Assembly: GCF_001635455.1 (NCBI RefSeq)
Contig: NZ_LWEH01000613.1
Span: forward strand, 124,001 to 188,000
Source: Vibrio sp. HI00D65
Lineage (GTDB): Bacteria; Pseudomonadota; Gammaproteobacteria; Enterobacterales; Vibrionaceae
Length of the DNA stretch: 64,000 bases
Direction of reading: 5' to 3'
The notes below the pieces were generated by a model, which was given only the letters and a program-made list of their open reading frames with translations, ran no database searches and had not been told where the DNA came from. Position numbers and translations under genes: made by a program. Of the stretch, positions 7,830 through 16,211 are shown one piece after another. Numbering within the stretch: position 1 is the stretch's first letter; every line of letters starts with the position of its first letter.

Positions 7830-10002
7830 TCTCCGCCCTGCACAAGAAGGCGATAAGTGGGCAGTGTTAGAGTGGCGCAACCACGCTGATGTGCGTGCTG
7901 TGATGTTAACTGACCATATTATCTCTAAAACGGAACATTCTGCATGGTGGGATAAAACCATGCTAATGAACCAAAGACAGATTTTAATATTTTGTCGCGA
8001 TGAGAAACCAGTTGGTGTCGTGACCATTTATTCATGGGAACAAGATAAAGCGACAGCATGGTGGGGTTTTTACCTCAACAACAGTGCGCTTGAGCAAGCT
8101 GAAAAAACAGCTATTTGGCTTGAGCTGGAACAAGCTGTTATTCACTATGCGGGTAAAACGTTAAAGGTTCATAAGTTGTATTGTGAATCACTAAGACAGA
8201 ATCAGCTCGCGTGGAAACTACATCAAAAAAGCGGCTTTGTAGAATGTGAGGCTCCTGTCGATGCGACTGATACTGCAAAAAATGTTGTTTACATGAAATA
8301 TGTTTACCCAGAAAACAAGCTAGATAAACGTCAGCGGTTGTACCTATTCGCATCTCATAATACCGATTTTTTGTCGGATACCTTAACGAAGCATATTAAG
8401 ACATATACGCAGTTTCCTTATAAAATAGCGACAGCTGAATTCGGCCGCTATCAGCTGGATCTTCTGGACTCTCAAAATGCTGATATCAATGATGCATCTT
8501 CTTGCTACGCTTTTATCGAGCGAATTGAAGACTTCTTTGCTGATATCTATACCTTACCAACAGAAGAGTCCTTGTTACAAACAGAGCAACGCGTGTTGCA
8601 ATATCTTGCATTCGTCAAAAGTATAGCTCAGCGAGGGAATCGGGTTTTTGTTGCAGATTTTGCTATTCAGAAGGGCTTTCCTTTCTCGATTTCTGAACAA
8701 TTATCAGATTCAAAAATTCAGAAGCTAATCCAAGAATGGAATAATACGCTTTATACGATGAAAACTGAGAATTTGGTTGAAGTGATTCCTTACTCTCAAA
8801 TCATCAAGCGTATTGGTCAAAGTTTCTCCAATAAATATTGGTATATGGCAAGAGTACCATTTTCCATTCAATTTCTGGAAGCCTACAGCCAGGCTCTAAT
8901 TGGTACTATCTTTGCTGCAAGTGCACTTTCTGCCCGAGTCTTAGTGCTTGATCTTGATAATACCTTGTGGAAAGGGATCATTGGTGACGATGGAAAAGAC
9001 GGTATTAGCTTAGGGGGAGACTACCCAGGCAATATTTACAAAGACCTTCAGTCGCTCTTCCTCACACTAAAATCCAGAGGTATTTTGCTGACTATATGCA
9101 GTAAGAATACTGAGGAAGTGGCGTTAGATGCTATTGAAACCCACCCAGAGATGCGTCTCAGAGCGAAAGATTTTGTCAGTCATCGAATTAATTGGGAACC
9201 AAAATCACAGAATATTCATGCATTAAGTAAAGAATTAAATCTTGGTTTATCATCTTTTTGTTTCATCGATGATAACCCTGTAGAGCGTGCAGAAGTGCGT
9301 CGAAATGCCCCCGACGTTTTTGTACCTGAGTTACCGGAAGATCCTGCTGAATGGTTCCAGTTCCTTTGTAATCTTCCTGAACTTTGTGTCGCGCAAGTGA
9401 GTGAATCAGATAAACGACGTTCGGAGCTCTACAAACAAAGAGTGGATATTCAGAATGCACAAACCGAATTTGTTGATCGAGCGTCATTTATCAAAAGCTT
9501 GGGCATGGAAATATGTGTAGAAGCATTGAATTCAGATAACTTCGAGCGAACACATCAACTCTTTAATAAAACGAATCAATTTAACACCACAACGACACGC
9601 TATAGCAAAGAGCAATTGAGCGAATGGATGAGTACTTCTGATCATCAAGTCCTCCATGTCCGCTCTAAAGACAAATACTCTAAAGAGTATGAGGGCGTTG
9701 CGGCACTGGTTATCGTGAAAGAGGATCGTCATTGGGTAATTGATAACTTCGTAATGTCGTGCCGTGTTATGGGGAGAGATATTGAGCATGCCATATTGAG
9801 CAAGTTGATTCTTTTAGCCAGTGAGTCTTCCCTGGATTCTGTGGTTGGTCGCTTTATTGCGAGCTCTAAAAATATGCCAGTTCGAGAGCTCTACAAGAAC
9901 AACCATTTTATTTCAGATGATAACGAGCAATGGTTATTTGAGTTTGCTCAGCAGTCGTTGCCGTCAGAGTCCGACATAATGACTCTAAATTGGAAAGCGT
10001 AG
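7816..10002 (+). CDS. pseH: PseH-type N-acyltransferase fused to an FkbH (HAD-IIIC) glyceryl-ACP-forming protein
   Basis: A 728-residue fusion occupying the place of pseH (normally about 170-180 residues). Residues 1-165 are a GNAT domain of PseH type (FSLRPAQEGDKWAVLEWRNH, then a WKLHQKSGF acyl-donor segment near 133-141). Residues about 175-370 resemble the N-terminal SGNH-like part of FkbH proteins. Residues about 373-500 are a HAD domain with motif I LDLDNTLW (D379, D381), motif II S429/K430 in TICSKN, and motif III FIDDNPVER (D485, D486). The remainder (500-728) is the FkbH C-terminal part (FNKTNQFNTTTTRYS region). FkbH enzymes dephosphorylate 1,3-bisphosphoglycerate and load glyceryl on an acyl carrier protein; an ACP is encoded next. 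Inference: the GNAT domain acylates the C4 amine of the PseC product with a carrier-bound glyceryl-type group. The exact acyl group is unproven. Confidence 0.85.
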   Translation: MTTFSLRPAQEGDKWAVLEWRNHADVRAVMLTDHIISKTEHSAWWDKTMLMNQRQILIFCRDEKPVGVVTIYSWEQDKATAWWGFYLNNSALEQAEKTAIWLELEQAVIHYAGKTLKVHKLYCESLRQNQLAWKLHQKSGFVECEAPVDATDTAKNVVYMKYVYPENKLDKRQRLYLFASHNTDFLSDTLTKHIKTYTQFPYKIATAEFGRYQLDLLDSQNADINDASSCYAFIERIEDFFADIYTLPTEESLLQTEQRVLQYLAFVKSIAQRGNRVFVADFAIQKGFPFSISEQLSDSKIQKLIQEWNNTLYTMKTENLVEVIPYSQIIKRIGQSFSNKYWYMARVPFSIQFLEAYSQALIGTIFAASALSARVLVLDLDNTLWKGIIGDDGKDGISLGGDYPGNIYKDLQSLFLTLKSRGILLTICSKNTEEVALDAIETHPEMRLRAKDFVSHRINWEPKSQNIHALSKELNLGLSSFCFIDDNPVERAEVRRNAPDVFVPELPEDPAEWFQFLCNLPELCVAQVSESDKRRSELYKQRVDIQNAQTEFVDRASFIKSLGMEICVEALNSDNFERTHQLFNKTNQFNTTTTRYSKEQLSEWMSTSDHQVLHVRSKDKYSKEYEGVAALVIVKEDRHWVIDNFVMSCRVMGRDIEHAILSKLILLASESSLDSVVGRFIASSKNMPVRELYKNNHFISDDNEQWLFEFAQQSLPSESDIMTLNWKA

Positions 10003-10013
10003 GAGTAATTTAT

Positions 10014-10715
10014 ATGAATGCAATGTTTTCGGCTTTAGGTGTACTTCATGTTGATCACTATGCTGTGACGACGAAAGACTTGATAGCTACATTGAAAGAT
10101 TTTTTATCTGTTCCCGGAGCTAAGTTGCTCCGTGGCCCTGGAGAAAATCCCGCACAACAAGTGTACTATGCATTTGTGGAGCTCAATGGTATGGGTGTTG
10201 TAGAGATACTTGCACCACTGGACGATCATTCTCCGATTCTCGGACACCTAGGCTCAGGTGGTGGGGCTTATCATCTGTGTTATGCCGTGCACGACATTGA
10301 TAAAGCGATCAAAGTTGCTGAGCAGGATTTCGGTGCAAAACTTGTGGTTGCTCCTCGTGCCGACGGCGCATTTGATGGCCGTAGAGTTGCTTTTCTTGTC
10401 CATCCAAATCATGGTTTGTTTGAGTTACTTGAAGCTTATCCTGTAGACTCAATACCTGTATCCCATAAGTCTATTAAACTTGATGTTGTAGATTCGAAAA
10501 AAGATAAGCTTATGGAGATCTATCGTTCAGTTATAGATAGTAGTCGCGTTGATTACGACGGAACGGATATGGCAAGTTGCCCTGAATGGGACTCTTTTAA
10601 ACACTTGATGTTAATAATGGAAATCGAAAAGCAATTCGAAATATCGATACCAGCGTCTGATATGTCGACGTTGGATTCGTTGAAAAAGATTGAAAGTTAC
10701 CTGACAAATAAGTAG
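10014..10715 (+). CDS. VOC (glyoxalase/epimerase-type) domain fused to a C-terminal acyl carrier protein
   Basis: 233 residues, starting at the ATG 8 bases after AGGAG (10001-10005); a longer frame begins upstream but lacks a ribosome site. Residues about 8-142 form a VOC domain like methylmalonyl-CoA epimerase, with all four metal-ligand positions filled: H15 (VDHYAV), E64 (VVEIL), H87 (YHLCYAV) and E137 (LFELLEA). Residues about 155-233 are an acyl carrier protein of the FkbH-partner type, with the phosphopantetheine serine at S194 in EWDSFKHL. The gene lies between the PseH-FkbH fusion and pseI. Inference: the carrier holds the acyl thioester made by the FkbH domain and the VOC domain may epimerise its alpha carbon. 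I know of no named family with this fusion; function is a hypothesis, the domains are clear. Confidence 0.8.
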   Translation: MNAMFSALGVLHVDHYAVTTKDLIATLKDFLSVPGAKLLRGPGENPAQQVYYAFVELNGMGVVEILAPLDDHSPILGHLGSGGGAYHLCYAVHDIDKAIKVAEQDFGAKLVVAPRADGAFDGRRVAFLVHPNHGLFELLEAYPVDSIPVSHKSIKLDVVDSKKDKLMEIYRSVIDSSRVDYDGTDMASCPEWDSFKHLMLIMEIEKQFEISIPASDMSTLDSLKKIESYLTNK

Positions 10716-10721
10716 GAAAAA

Positions 10722-11756
10722 ATGAAGATAGCAAATAGAGATATTGGTAAGGGACATAAACCTTACATCATAGCGGAGATGTCAGGTAACCATAATGGTG
10801 ATATCACTCGTGCGATTGAATTGATTAAAGCCGCGAAAGATGCGGGTGCCGATGCTGTTAAATTGCAGACTTACACGGCCGATACCATCACAATTAATCA
10901 CGATAGCGAAGAATTTATGATTCGCGGTGGCCTATGGGATGGCTCAAAACTGTATGACCTGTACGAGCAGGCACACACACCTTGGGATTGGCATAAAACA
11001 TTGTTTGATGAGGCTGAAAAGCTTGGGATCACCATATTTAGCTCCCCATTTGACCATACAGCTGTCGATTTCCTGGAAAGCTTGAATGCTCCTGCTTATA
11101 AAATAGCGTCATTTGAGTTGATCGACTTACCATTGATTCGAAAAGTGGCGGCAACCGGTAAGCCGATGATCATGTCGACAGGTAACGCGAATTTGGCAGA
11201 AATTGAAGAAGCGGTTGCGGCAGCAAAAGCGGCAGGCGCGTCAGATATCGTACTTCTTCACTGCACAAGTGGTTACCCAACCCCTGCATCACAGGCTAAT
11301 ATCTCAACAATGGCAGTCATGCGCAATGCATTTGGTGTAGAAGTTGGCCTTTCAGACCACACTATGGACATTGGTGTATCGGTAGCTGCTGTTGCACTGG
11401 GCGCATGCGTGATAGAAAAACACTTTACACTGGCGCGTGCTGACGGTGGCCCTGATTCGGCTTTCTCGCTTGAAAAAGAAGAGCTAAAGTCACTAGTAAC
11501 AAATTGTACTATGGCTTTTGAATCAATAGGAGCTCCAAACTTTGTAAGTACAGAGGCAGAGTTACAGACTAAATGTCATCGCCGTTCACTTTATGTTGTT
11601 AAAGACATTAAACAAGGTGAAGTGTTTACTGAAGAACATGTTCGTTCAATCCGTCCAGGTAATGGCATATTGCCCAAATACCTTGATGATGTAATTGGCT
11701 CAAAAGCGACATGCGATATTAAGTTTGGAACACCTCTAGACTTTAAGCATTATTAA
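10722..11756 (+). CDS. pseI: PseI, pseudaminic acid synthase
   Basis: Condenses the free 2,4-diacylamino-2,4,6-trideoxy-L-altrose with phosphoenolpyruvate to form pseudaminic acid. 344 residues: an N-terminal NeuB-type TIM barrel (IIAEMSGNHNGDI at 17-29; LQTYTADT; FSSPFDHTAVDFL near 107-119; KIASFEL) and a C-terminal antifreeze-like SAF domain (RRSLYVVKDIKQGE near 286-299). The gene follows the VOC-ACP gene by 6 bases with a good TAGGAA ribosome site. It ends the operon; a hairpin with a U-tract follows immediately. Distinguished from NeuB/LegI by operon partners. Confidence 0.94.
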   Translation: MKIANRDIGKGHKPYIIAEMSGNHNGDITRAIELIKAAKDAGADAVKLQTYTADTITINHDSEEFMIRGGLWDGSKLYDLYEQAHTPWDWHKTLFDEAEKLGITIFSSPFDHTAVDFLESLNAPAYKIASFELIDLPLIRKVAATGKPMIMSTGNANLAEIEEAVAAAKAAGASDIVLLHCTSGYPTPASQANISTMAVMRNAFGVEVGLSDHTMDIGVSVAAVALGACVIEKHFTLARADGGPDSAFSLEKEELKSLVTNCTMAFESIGAPNFVSTEAELQTKCHRRSLYVVKDIKQGEVFTEEHVRSIRPGNGILPKYLDDVIGSKATCDIKFGTPLDFKHY

Positions 11757-11762
11757 GTATGA

Positions 11763-11804
11763 AGCGCCTAGAGGGAGTAAAAGGTTTCTTCTAGGCGCTC
11801 TTTT
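11763..11804 (+). terminator. Intrinsic terminator of the pse operon, overlapping the convergent gene
   Basis: AGCGCCTAG (11763-11771) pairs with CTAGGCGCT (11791-11799), extendable inward by further pairs, followed by CTTTT. It starts 6 bases after the pseI stop and lies within the last codons of the minus-strand gene ending at 11768. Confidence 0.75.
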
Positions 11805-12853
11805 AATAGGTGTGGGTTCTTCTTCCAAGAAATGATCTGCTCATCAAAATTACCCATTTCTTCATCTCTGAACAGCCTACGCCTTTCGCAAAATTTTTCA
11901 AATCCCAGCCCTGCAGTAGAATTAATCGATGCGACCGTTATCTTATTTGAGCTATTTAGGAGTTCGAGTTCTAAAGGGTGCTTGACGGATAGTAGCTTAT
12001 CTTCATCAAAGTAAGGTCTATAGTCTTCTTTATCTTCGCTTGGGTGTAGTTTTATAAAAAAAGATAATCCTTTGCTTTCTATATGTTTAGCTATTTCTTG
12101 ATGTAAGTTGAGGAAATAGTTTTTATCTTTGATCTTGTTGGCAAGAGAAGAAGACAATGGCTGGGTTGCAATGATAACAACACCTAAATGTTCATTGGTT
12201 AGTTTTGGAGTGAACTTAAATACAGTGTTGACTATTGGTAAACCATCAATATTACCAAGGAAATCAATAGCTTTCCCTTTTTCTTTGACTGAACTAGGTA
12301 ACCTTTCCGGTGTTACTACATTTATAGATGTGCAGCGTGAACTCTCCCCCATAACCCAGGTATTAAGCCCTCTAAAGTTTAAAGGGTTCACGTATTTACT
12401 GATACCTTTTTTGGGTATTTCATAATAATTTCCCACACCATCTTCAATGATTTCATAGTTCAGTGTGAGTAATTTGAATATCCGAGAAGTTCTATTTCTA
12501 TCATTAAAAAGGAATAAAGGTAATTTTTGTAAGTCACTTTTATCTAACGGTATGAATTTTGCTATCTCATTGATTGTTAATTTTTTTATTTTTTCTGTTG
12601 GTTTAATGCTTCTCATTGAGAGAAATAAAAGAACCCTACCTAAAAGAGAACTTTTAAACTGAGTCATCAATTCTTTACGACTTAAAAGAATTATCTTTAC
12701 ATTGTTATTTGATATGTTCGATTGTATTTTTTCTTTGTCTACATTTTGGTAGTCATAGAAAAATAAAATGACAGATTTTTCTTCTGGTAATGAAGCGCAC
12801 CTGGATAAGCTAAACAATAAGTGTCTTAGTGTAGAACAAACATAGAGGCTCAT
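11768..12853 (-). CDS. Putative nonulosonic acid (sialic/pseudaminic) transferase
   Basis: A 361-residue protein without an obvious close family at sight. It shows the three spaced motifs shared by bacterial sialyltransferases: an acidic-acidic-Gly motif IIEDGVGNYY (E137-D138-G139), an HP motif FIKLHPSED (H270-P271), and a serine motif VASINSTAG (S309, S312). These suggest a GT-B enzyme using a CMP-activated nine-carbon sugar. It is the last gene of a minus-strand core LPS operon (hldD-lpxM-waaL), overlaps waaL by 4 bases and sits directly against pseI, so CMP-Pse is the obvious donor. The gene is more AT-rich than hldD or lpxM, suggesting later acquisition. Donor identity is inference. Confidence 0.6.
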   Translation of the reverse strand: MSLYVCSTLRHLLFSLSRCASLPEEKSVILFFYDYQNVDKEKIQSNISNNNVKIILLSRKELMTQFKSSLLGRVLLFLSMRSIKPTEKIKKLTINEIAKFIPLDKSDLQKLPLFLFNDRNRTSRIFKLLTLNYEIIEDGVGNYYEIPKKGISKYVNPLNFRGLNTWVMGESSRCTSINVVTPERLPSSVKEKGKAIDFLGNIDGLPIVNTVFKFTPKLTNEHLGVVIIATQPLSSSLANKIKDKNYFLNLHQEIAKHIESKGLSFFIKLHPSEDKEDYRPYFDEDKLLSVKHPLELELLNSSNKITVASINSTAGLGFEKFCERRRLFRDEEMGNFDEQIISWKKNPHLLKERLEETFYSL

Positions 12854-14040
12854 TTGTACGTCCTGTCATGTCTTATTTTGTTAATTAATAATATAGATGT
12901 AAGTAAATAGAGAAAATATGTGCCGGGGTGAGCCAGTGGAACATAGCTAAGCCCTGCTACAAATATGAATATTGGCATGATAATTAGTAACGGAGAGTAG
13001 TTAGAGTTTAAGTTTATAATTCCGTAAATGAACGGTATTAGAACTACCCCAAGGTATAAAACTAGTCCCAACAAGCCATACTTAACAGTTCTGTCAATAA
13101 TGCTGTTATGGAAGTTTTTATTATCAAACTTTGCTATTCGTCGTGTTAACTTGCCTTCTTTATACATGTCTTGAATTAGTTTTAGATGTTTAGTTTGACC
13201 TAAGCCTAAAACTAAGGGGTTTTCTTTTACTATATTGTAGCCTGCTGTCCAAAGTTGAACTCTTACTCCCCAGGATGAATCTAAATTTCCCTCTTCTAGG
13301 AGCTCGACTTCTTTTATTGTTCGTTCGATTCTACTCTCTACTATAGGGTAACTTAGTAAAGCCACAGCTAAAAATAAAGAAATTGAAATCAGAGTTAACT
13401 TCAAGCTTCTTTTTCTTAAAAATATTATAAAAATAATGGTAATATATGAAACTATCAAAGCTAGCCAAGCTCCTCTCGTATCAACCAAAATTACATTTAT
13501 AGTCAGTAATATAAAGCTAAAAAATGATAGCAAGGATAGTAATTTATTTCTGCTCAAGTAACTCAGATACAACGCAATAATTGATAATAATCCCGTGTAG
13601 TTAGCATAAGGGATCGCATTCAGAGGTAGTTTGTTCCGACTTAGATGTTGTATCTCTATAATGTTTATAGTTTGATAAGATATATATATGGAACTAAATG
13701 CAGTTATATATATTAAGCTTTTGTAGCGAATTTTTTTAGGTAATGAAAATACGGAATATAAAGCAGTGCTAATAAGTACTCTAATTTCAGATGAGCTATA
13801 CCCATTGTGATAATAACTAAAGGATGCATATATAGCACAGATCAAAACAATTCCGATCATGTGGTTATATTGGATGTCAATACTCTCATCACGATCGAAT
13901 AGGCAGCAGATTAACTTTGTTACTAAAGATATTATTATTAAGGTGACCAAAATCTTATCACCTTTACTGATAATAAAAAGGCCACTAACAGTCCAATAAA
14001 TTGGTAGTAAGTGTATAAATTGCAATAATTTTCGAAACAT
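12850..14040 (-). CDS. waaL: WaaL-like O-antigen ligase (Wzy/WaaL family membrane protein)
   Basis: 396 residues, about ten to twelve hydrophobic segments, with a large periplasmic loop near residues 225-310. That loop contains WGVRVQLWTAGYN, VLGLGQTKH and the conserved FHNSIIDRTVKYG segment with the ligase histidine, as in O-antigen ligases, which transfer undecaprenyl-linked polysaccharide onto lipid A-core in the periplasm. The gene lies one base after lpxM and overlaps the downstream transferase by ATGA. Lower GC than lpxM. A Wzy polymerase is the alternative for this superfamily, but the LPS core context and the separate wzy at 54396 favour ligase. Confidence 0.78.
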   Translation of the reverse strand: MFRKLLQFIHLLPIYWTVSGLFIISKGDKILVTLIIISLVTKLICCLFDRDESIDIQYNHMIGIVLICAIYASFSYYHNGYSSSEIRVLISTALYSVFSLPKKIRYKSLIYITAFSSIYISYQTINIIEIQHLSRNKLPLNAIPYANYTGLLSIIALYLSYLSRNKLLSLLSFFSFILLTINVILVDTRGAWLALIVSYITIIFIIFLRKRSLKLTLISISLFLAVALLSYPIVESRIERTIKEVELLEEGNLDSSWGVRVQLWTAGYNIVKENPLVLGLGQTKHLKLIQDMYKEGKLTRRIAKFDNKNFHNSIIDRTVKYGLLGLVLYLGVVLIPFIYGIINLNSNYSPLLIIMPIFIFVAGLSYVPLAHPGTYFLYLLTSILLINKIRHDRTYK

Positions 14041-14041
14041 A

Positions 14042-14995
14042 TTATTTATAAGGGTTGATGTTTTTTTCAGGACGAGTCTTAAGCAGTCTTAAGATCCACA
14101 TATATTGCTCAGGCTTTTTGCTCACGTAATCTTCAATACATTGATTCATCATGCGTGCGTCCTGTTCTTCGCTCCCTGTTGGAAATGGCAAATCGGGGTA
14201 GAAATCCAGAGTATATTGACCAGTGTTGCTATCATATTGAGCAAACAGAGGAACAATTTTAGCCTTGCTCAGTTTAGATAATCGACCAAGGCCTGAAATA
14301 GTTGCTTTTTGTGTAGCAAAAAAATCAACGAAGACGCTGTGCTCGCGACCAAGATCTTCATCCGGGAGATAATAACCTAGGTAACCATCCCTTACAGACT
14401 TAATGAAAGGCTTTATACCACCACTGCGGTCATAAACTCGTCCGCCGTATTGTACGCGCTGACGGTGCATCAACCAGTCACTGAGCTTGTTCTTCTGGGC
14501 TTTCGCCATTGCAGATACCGGTAGATTACGTGACGCGAGTAATACTGCCGGGATGTCGATAGCCCATGTATGTGGCACCAACAAGATAACATTATCGCCA
14601 CTGTCTGTAATATCGGTGAGATTGCTCAGACCATTAATTGAAGTATTGTTCTCTAGCCAATCTTTGTTTTTAAGAGTTAGGGATGCAAAGCCCATCAAAA
14701 ATGAGATGGATGTAACGTATGACTTATAAAGAACTTCTTCGCGCTCTTCGATTGATTGCTCAGGAAAACACATCGCAAGGTTTACACGCGCTCGACGGTT
14801 GGCTTTATTTTTGATTTTCACGGCCTGTTTAGCCATAAACTTCGCCATAGCTAAACGAATACGATTAGGCAAAAAGCTAACTAACGAAGATAGCAGTACT
14901 GCGATCCAGGTGCCCCAGTACTTCGGTGCTAAAAAGCCCCATTCAAATTCAGGGTTGTATGCTTTGGGGTCAAAGTCATTGCGTTGTGTGGTCAT
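14042..14995 (-). CDS. lpxM: LpxM (MsbB), lipid A secondary acyltransferase
   Basis: Adds the final secondary acyl chain to Kdo2-lipid A at the inner membrane. 317 residues from the ATG at 14995 (a TTG codon precedes it directly). The N-terminus with FLAPKYWGTW and a following hydrophobic anchor, RRARVNLAMCFPEQS, the catalytic HX4D box in PHTWAIDIP (H142, D147), and GGIKPFIKSVRDGYLGYYLPD with GREHSVFVDFFATQKAT agree closely with LpxM rather than LpxL. It is second in the hldD-lpxM-waaL operon, separated from waaL by one base. Confidence 0.94.
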   Translation of the reverse strand: MTTQRNDFDPKAYNPEFEWGFLAPKYWGTWIAVLLSSLVSFLPNRIRLAMAKFMAKQAVKIKNKANRRARVNLAMCFPEQSIEEREEVLYKSYVTSISFLMGFASLTLKNKDWLENNTSINGLSNLTDITDSGDNVILLVPHTWAIDIPAVLLASRNLPVSAMAKAQKNKLSDWLMHRQRVQYGGRVYDRSGGIKPFIKSVRDGYLGYYLPDEDLGREHSVFVDFFATQKATISGLGRLSKLSKAKIVPLFAQYDSNTGQYTLDFYPDLPFPTGSEEQDARMMNQCIEDYVSKKPEQYMWILRLLKTRPEKNINPYK

Positions 14996-15117
14996 CAATA
15001 CACTACAGTTTTATTAAGGGAGCAAACCATGAGGTCGCTACTCAGGAAATGATCATATTCTTATAATGTCGGTTCCACCAAGAGACCCCGTCATTAAATC
15101 CAATATTTGATAACTTA

Positions 15118-16059
15118 TTATGCGTTAACAAGCTTCATGTATTCAGCAACACCATCGGCGACAGACTTAAATTCAATATCGCAGCCTGTATTACGTAGTT
15201 TCGTTAAATCTGCCTGAGTGAACTTTTGATAAGCGCCTTTTAAGTGGTCTGGGAATGGGATGGTTTCAATTTCTCCCTTGCCATGATGTTTGATGACCGC
15301 TTTTGCTACTTCTTCAAATGACTCTGCATTGCCGGTACCAAGGTTAAAAATACCAGAAGCGCCATTTTCTAAGAACCAGAGATTTACCGCTGCCACATCG
15401 CCAACATAAACAAAATCACGCTTAAAGGTTTCGCTGCCTGCAAACAGTTTTGGATTCTCACCGGCGTTCATTTGGTTGTTAAGGTGGAAGGCAACGGATG
15501 CCATGCTGCCCTTGTGTTGTTCTCGCGGGCCATAAACATTGAAGTATCTGAAGCCTACGATTTGTGAAAGTGTCTCGTTGTGCGCTGCTGCATCAGCCGT
15601 TAAGCGACGAACGTAGTTATCAAACTGTTGTTTTGAGTAGCCATATACGTTCAATGCACCTTCGTATTTGCGCTCTTCTATGAAAGTGTCAGTTTCACCG
15701 TATGTCGCAGCAGAAGAAGCATATAAAAATGGAATTTCACGTTCAACACAGTAATGAAGCAGCTCTTTTGAGTACTCATAGTTGTTAAGCATCATGTACT
15801 TGCCATCCCACTCAGTGGTAGCAGAGCACGCACCTTCGTGGAAGATTGCTTCAATATGGCCGAAGTCATCACCAGCCATCACCTGAGTTAGAAAGTCATC
15901 ACGATCCATATAATCTGTGATGTCTAAGTCGACAAGGTTTTTAAACTTCTTACCGTCTTTTAAGTTGTCGACGACTAGAATATCGTTGTGGCCCGCTTCG
16001 TTAAGCGCCTTAACAATATTGCTGCCAATCATGCCAGCACCACCGGTTACGATAATCAT
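15118..16059 (-). CDS. hldD: HldD (RfaD), ADP-L-glycero-D-manno-heptose 6-epimerase
   Basis: Converts ADP-D,D-heptose to ADP-L,D-heptose, the donor for the inner LPS core. 313 residues, SDR fold. The N-terminal TGGAGMIGSN cofactor loop (5-14), YASSAATYG and the catalytic YGYSKQQFD (Y-x3-K near 139-143), and the C-terminal QADLTKLRNTGC are the family pattern. It heads the minus-strand LPS operon, divergent from ugd at 16212, with about 150 bases between them that should carry both promoters. Confidence 0.96.
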   Translation of the reverse strand: MIIVTGGAGMIGSNIVKALNEAGHNDILVVDNLKDGKKFKNLVDLDITDYMDRDDFLTQVMAGDDFGHIEAIFHEGACSATTEWDGKYMMLNNYEYSKELLHYCVEREIPFLYASSAATYGETDTFIEERKYEGALNVYGYSKQQFDNYVRRLTADAAAHNETLSQIVGFRYFNVYGPREQHKGSMASVAFHLNNQMNAGENPKLFAGSETFKRDFVYVGDVAAVNLWFLENGASGIFNLGTGNAESFEEVAKAVIKHHGKGEIETIPFPDHLKGAYQKFTQADLTKLRNTGCDIEFKSVADGVAEYMKLVNA

Positions 16060-16211
16060 AATTCTCTAACTCTTTTGAATACAAAACTATCACGAGTATA
16101 GCAAGGAATGGATAAGGCGGGCTAGTGGAATAATTCCCCAACCGGAGTATGATACGGCAAGCTAAGTTATAAATTTTGTTGAGTTAATTGCTCAAAACTA
16201 TAGGTATTATC

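Noticed and set aside
9990..10013. Upstream start for the VOC-ACP gene
   Set aside because: No ribosome site; the ATG at 10014 has AGGAG at ideal distance.
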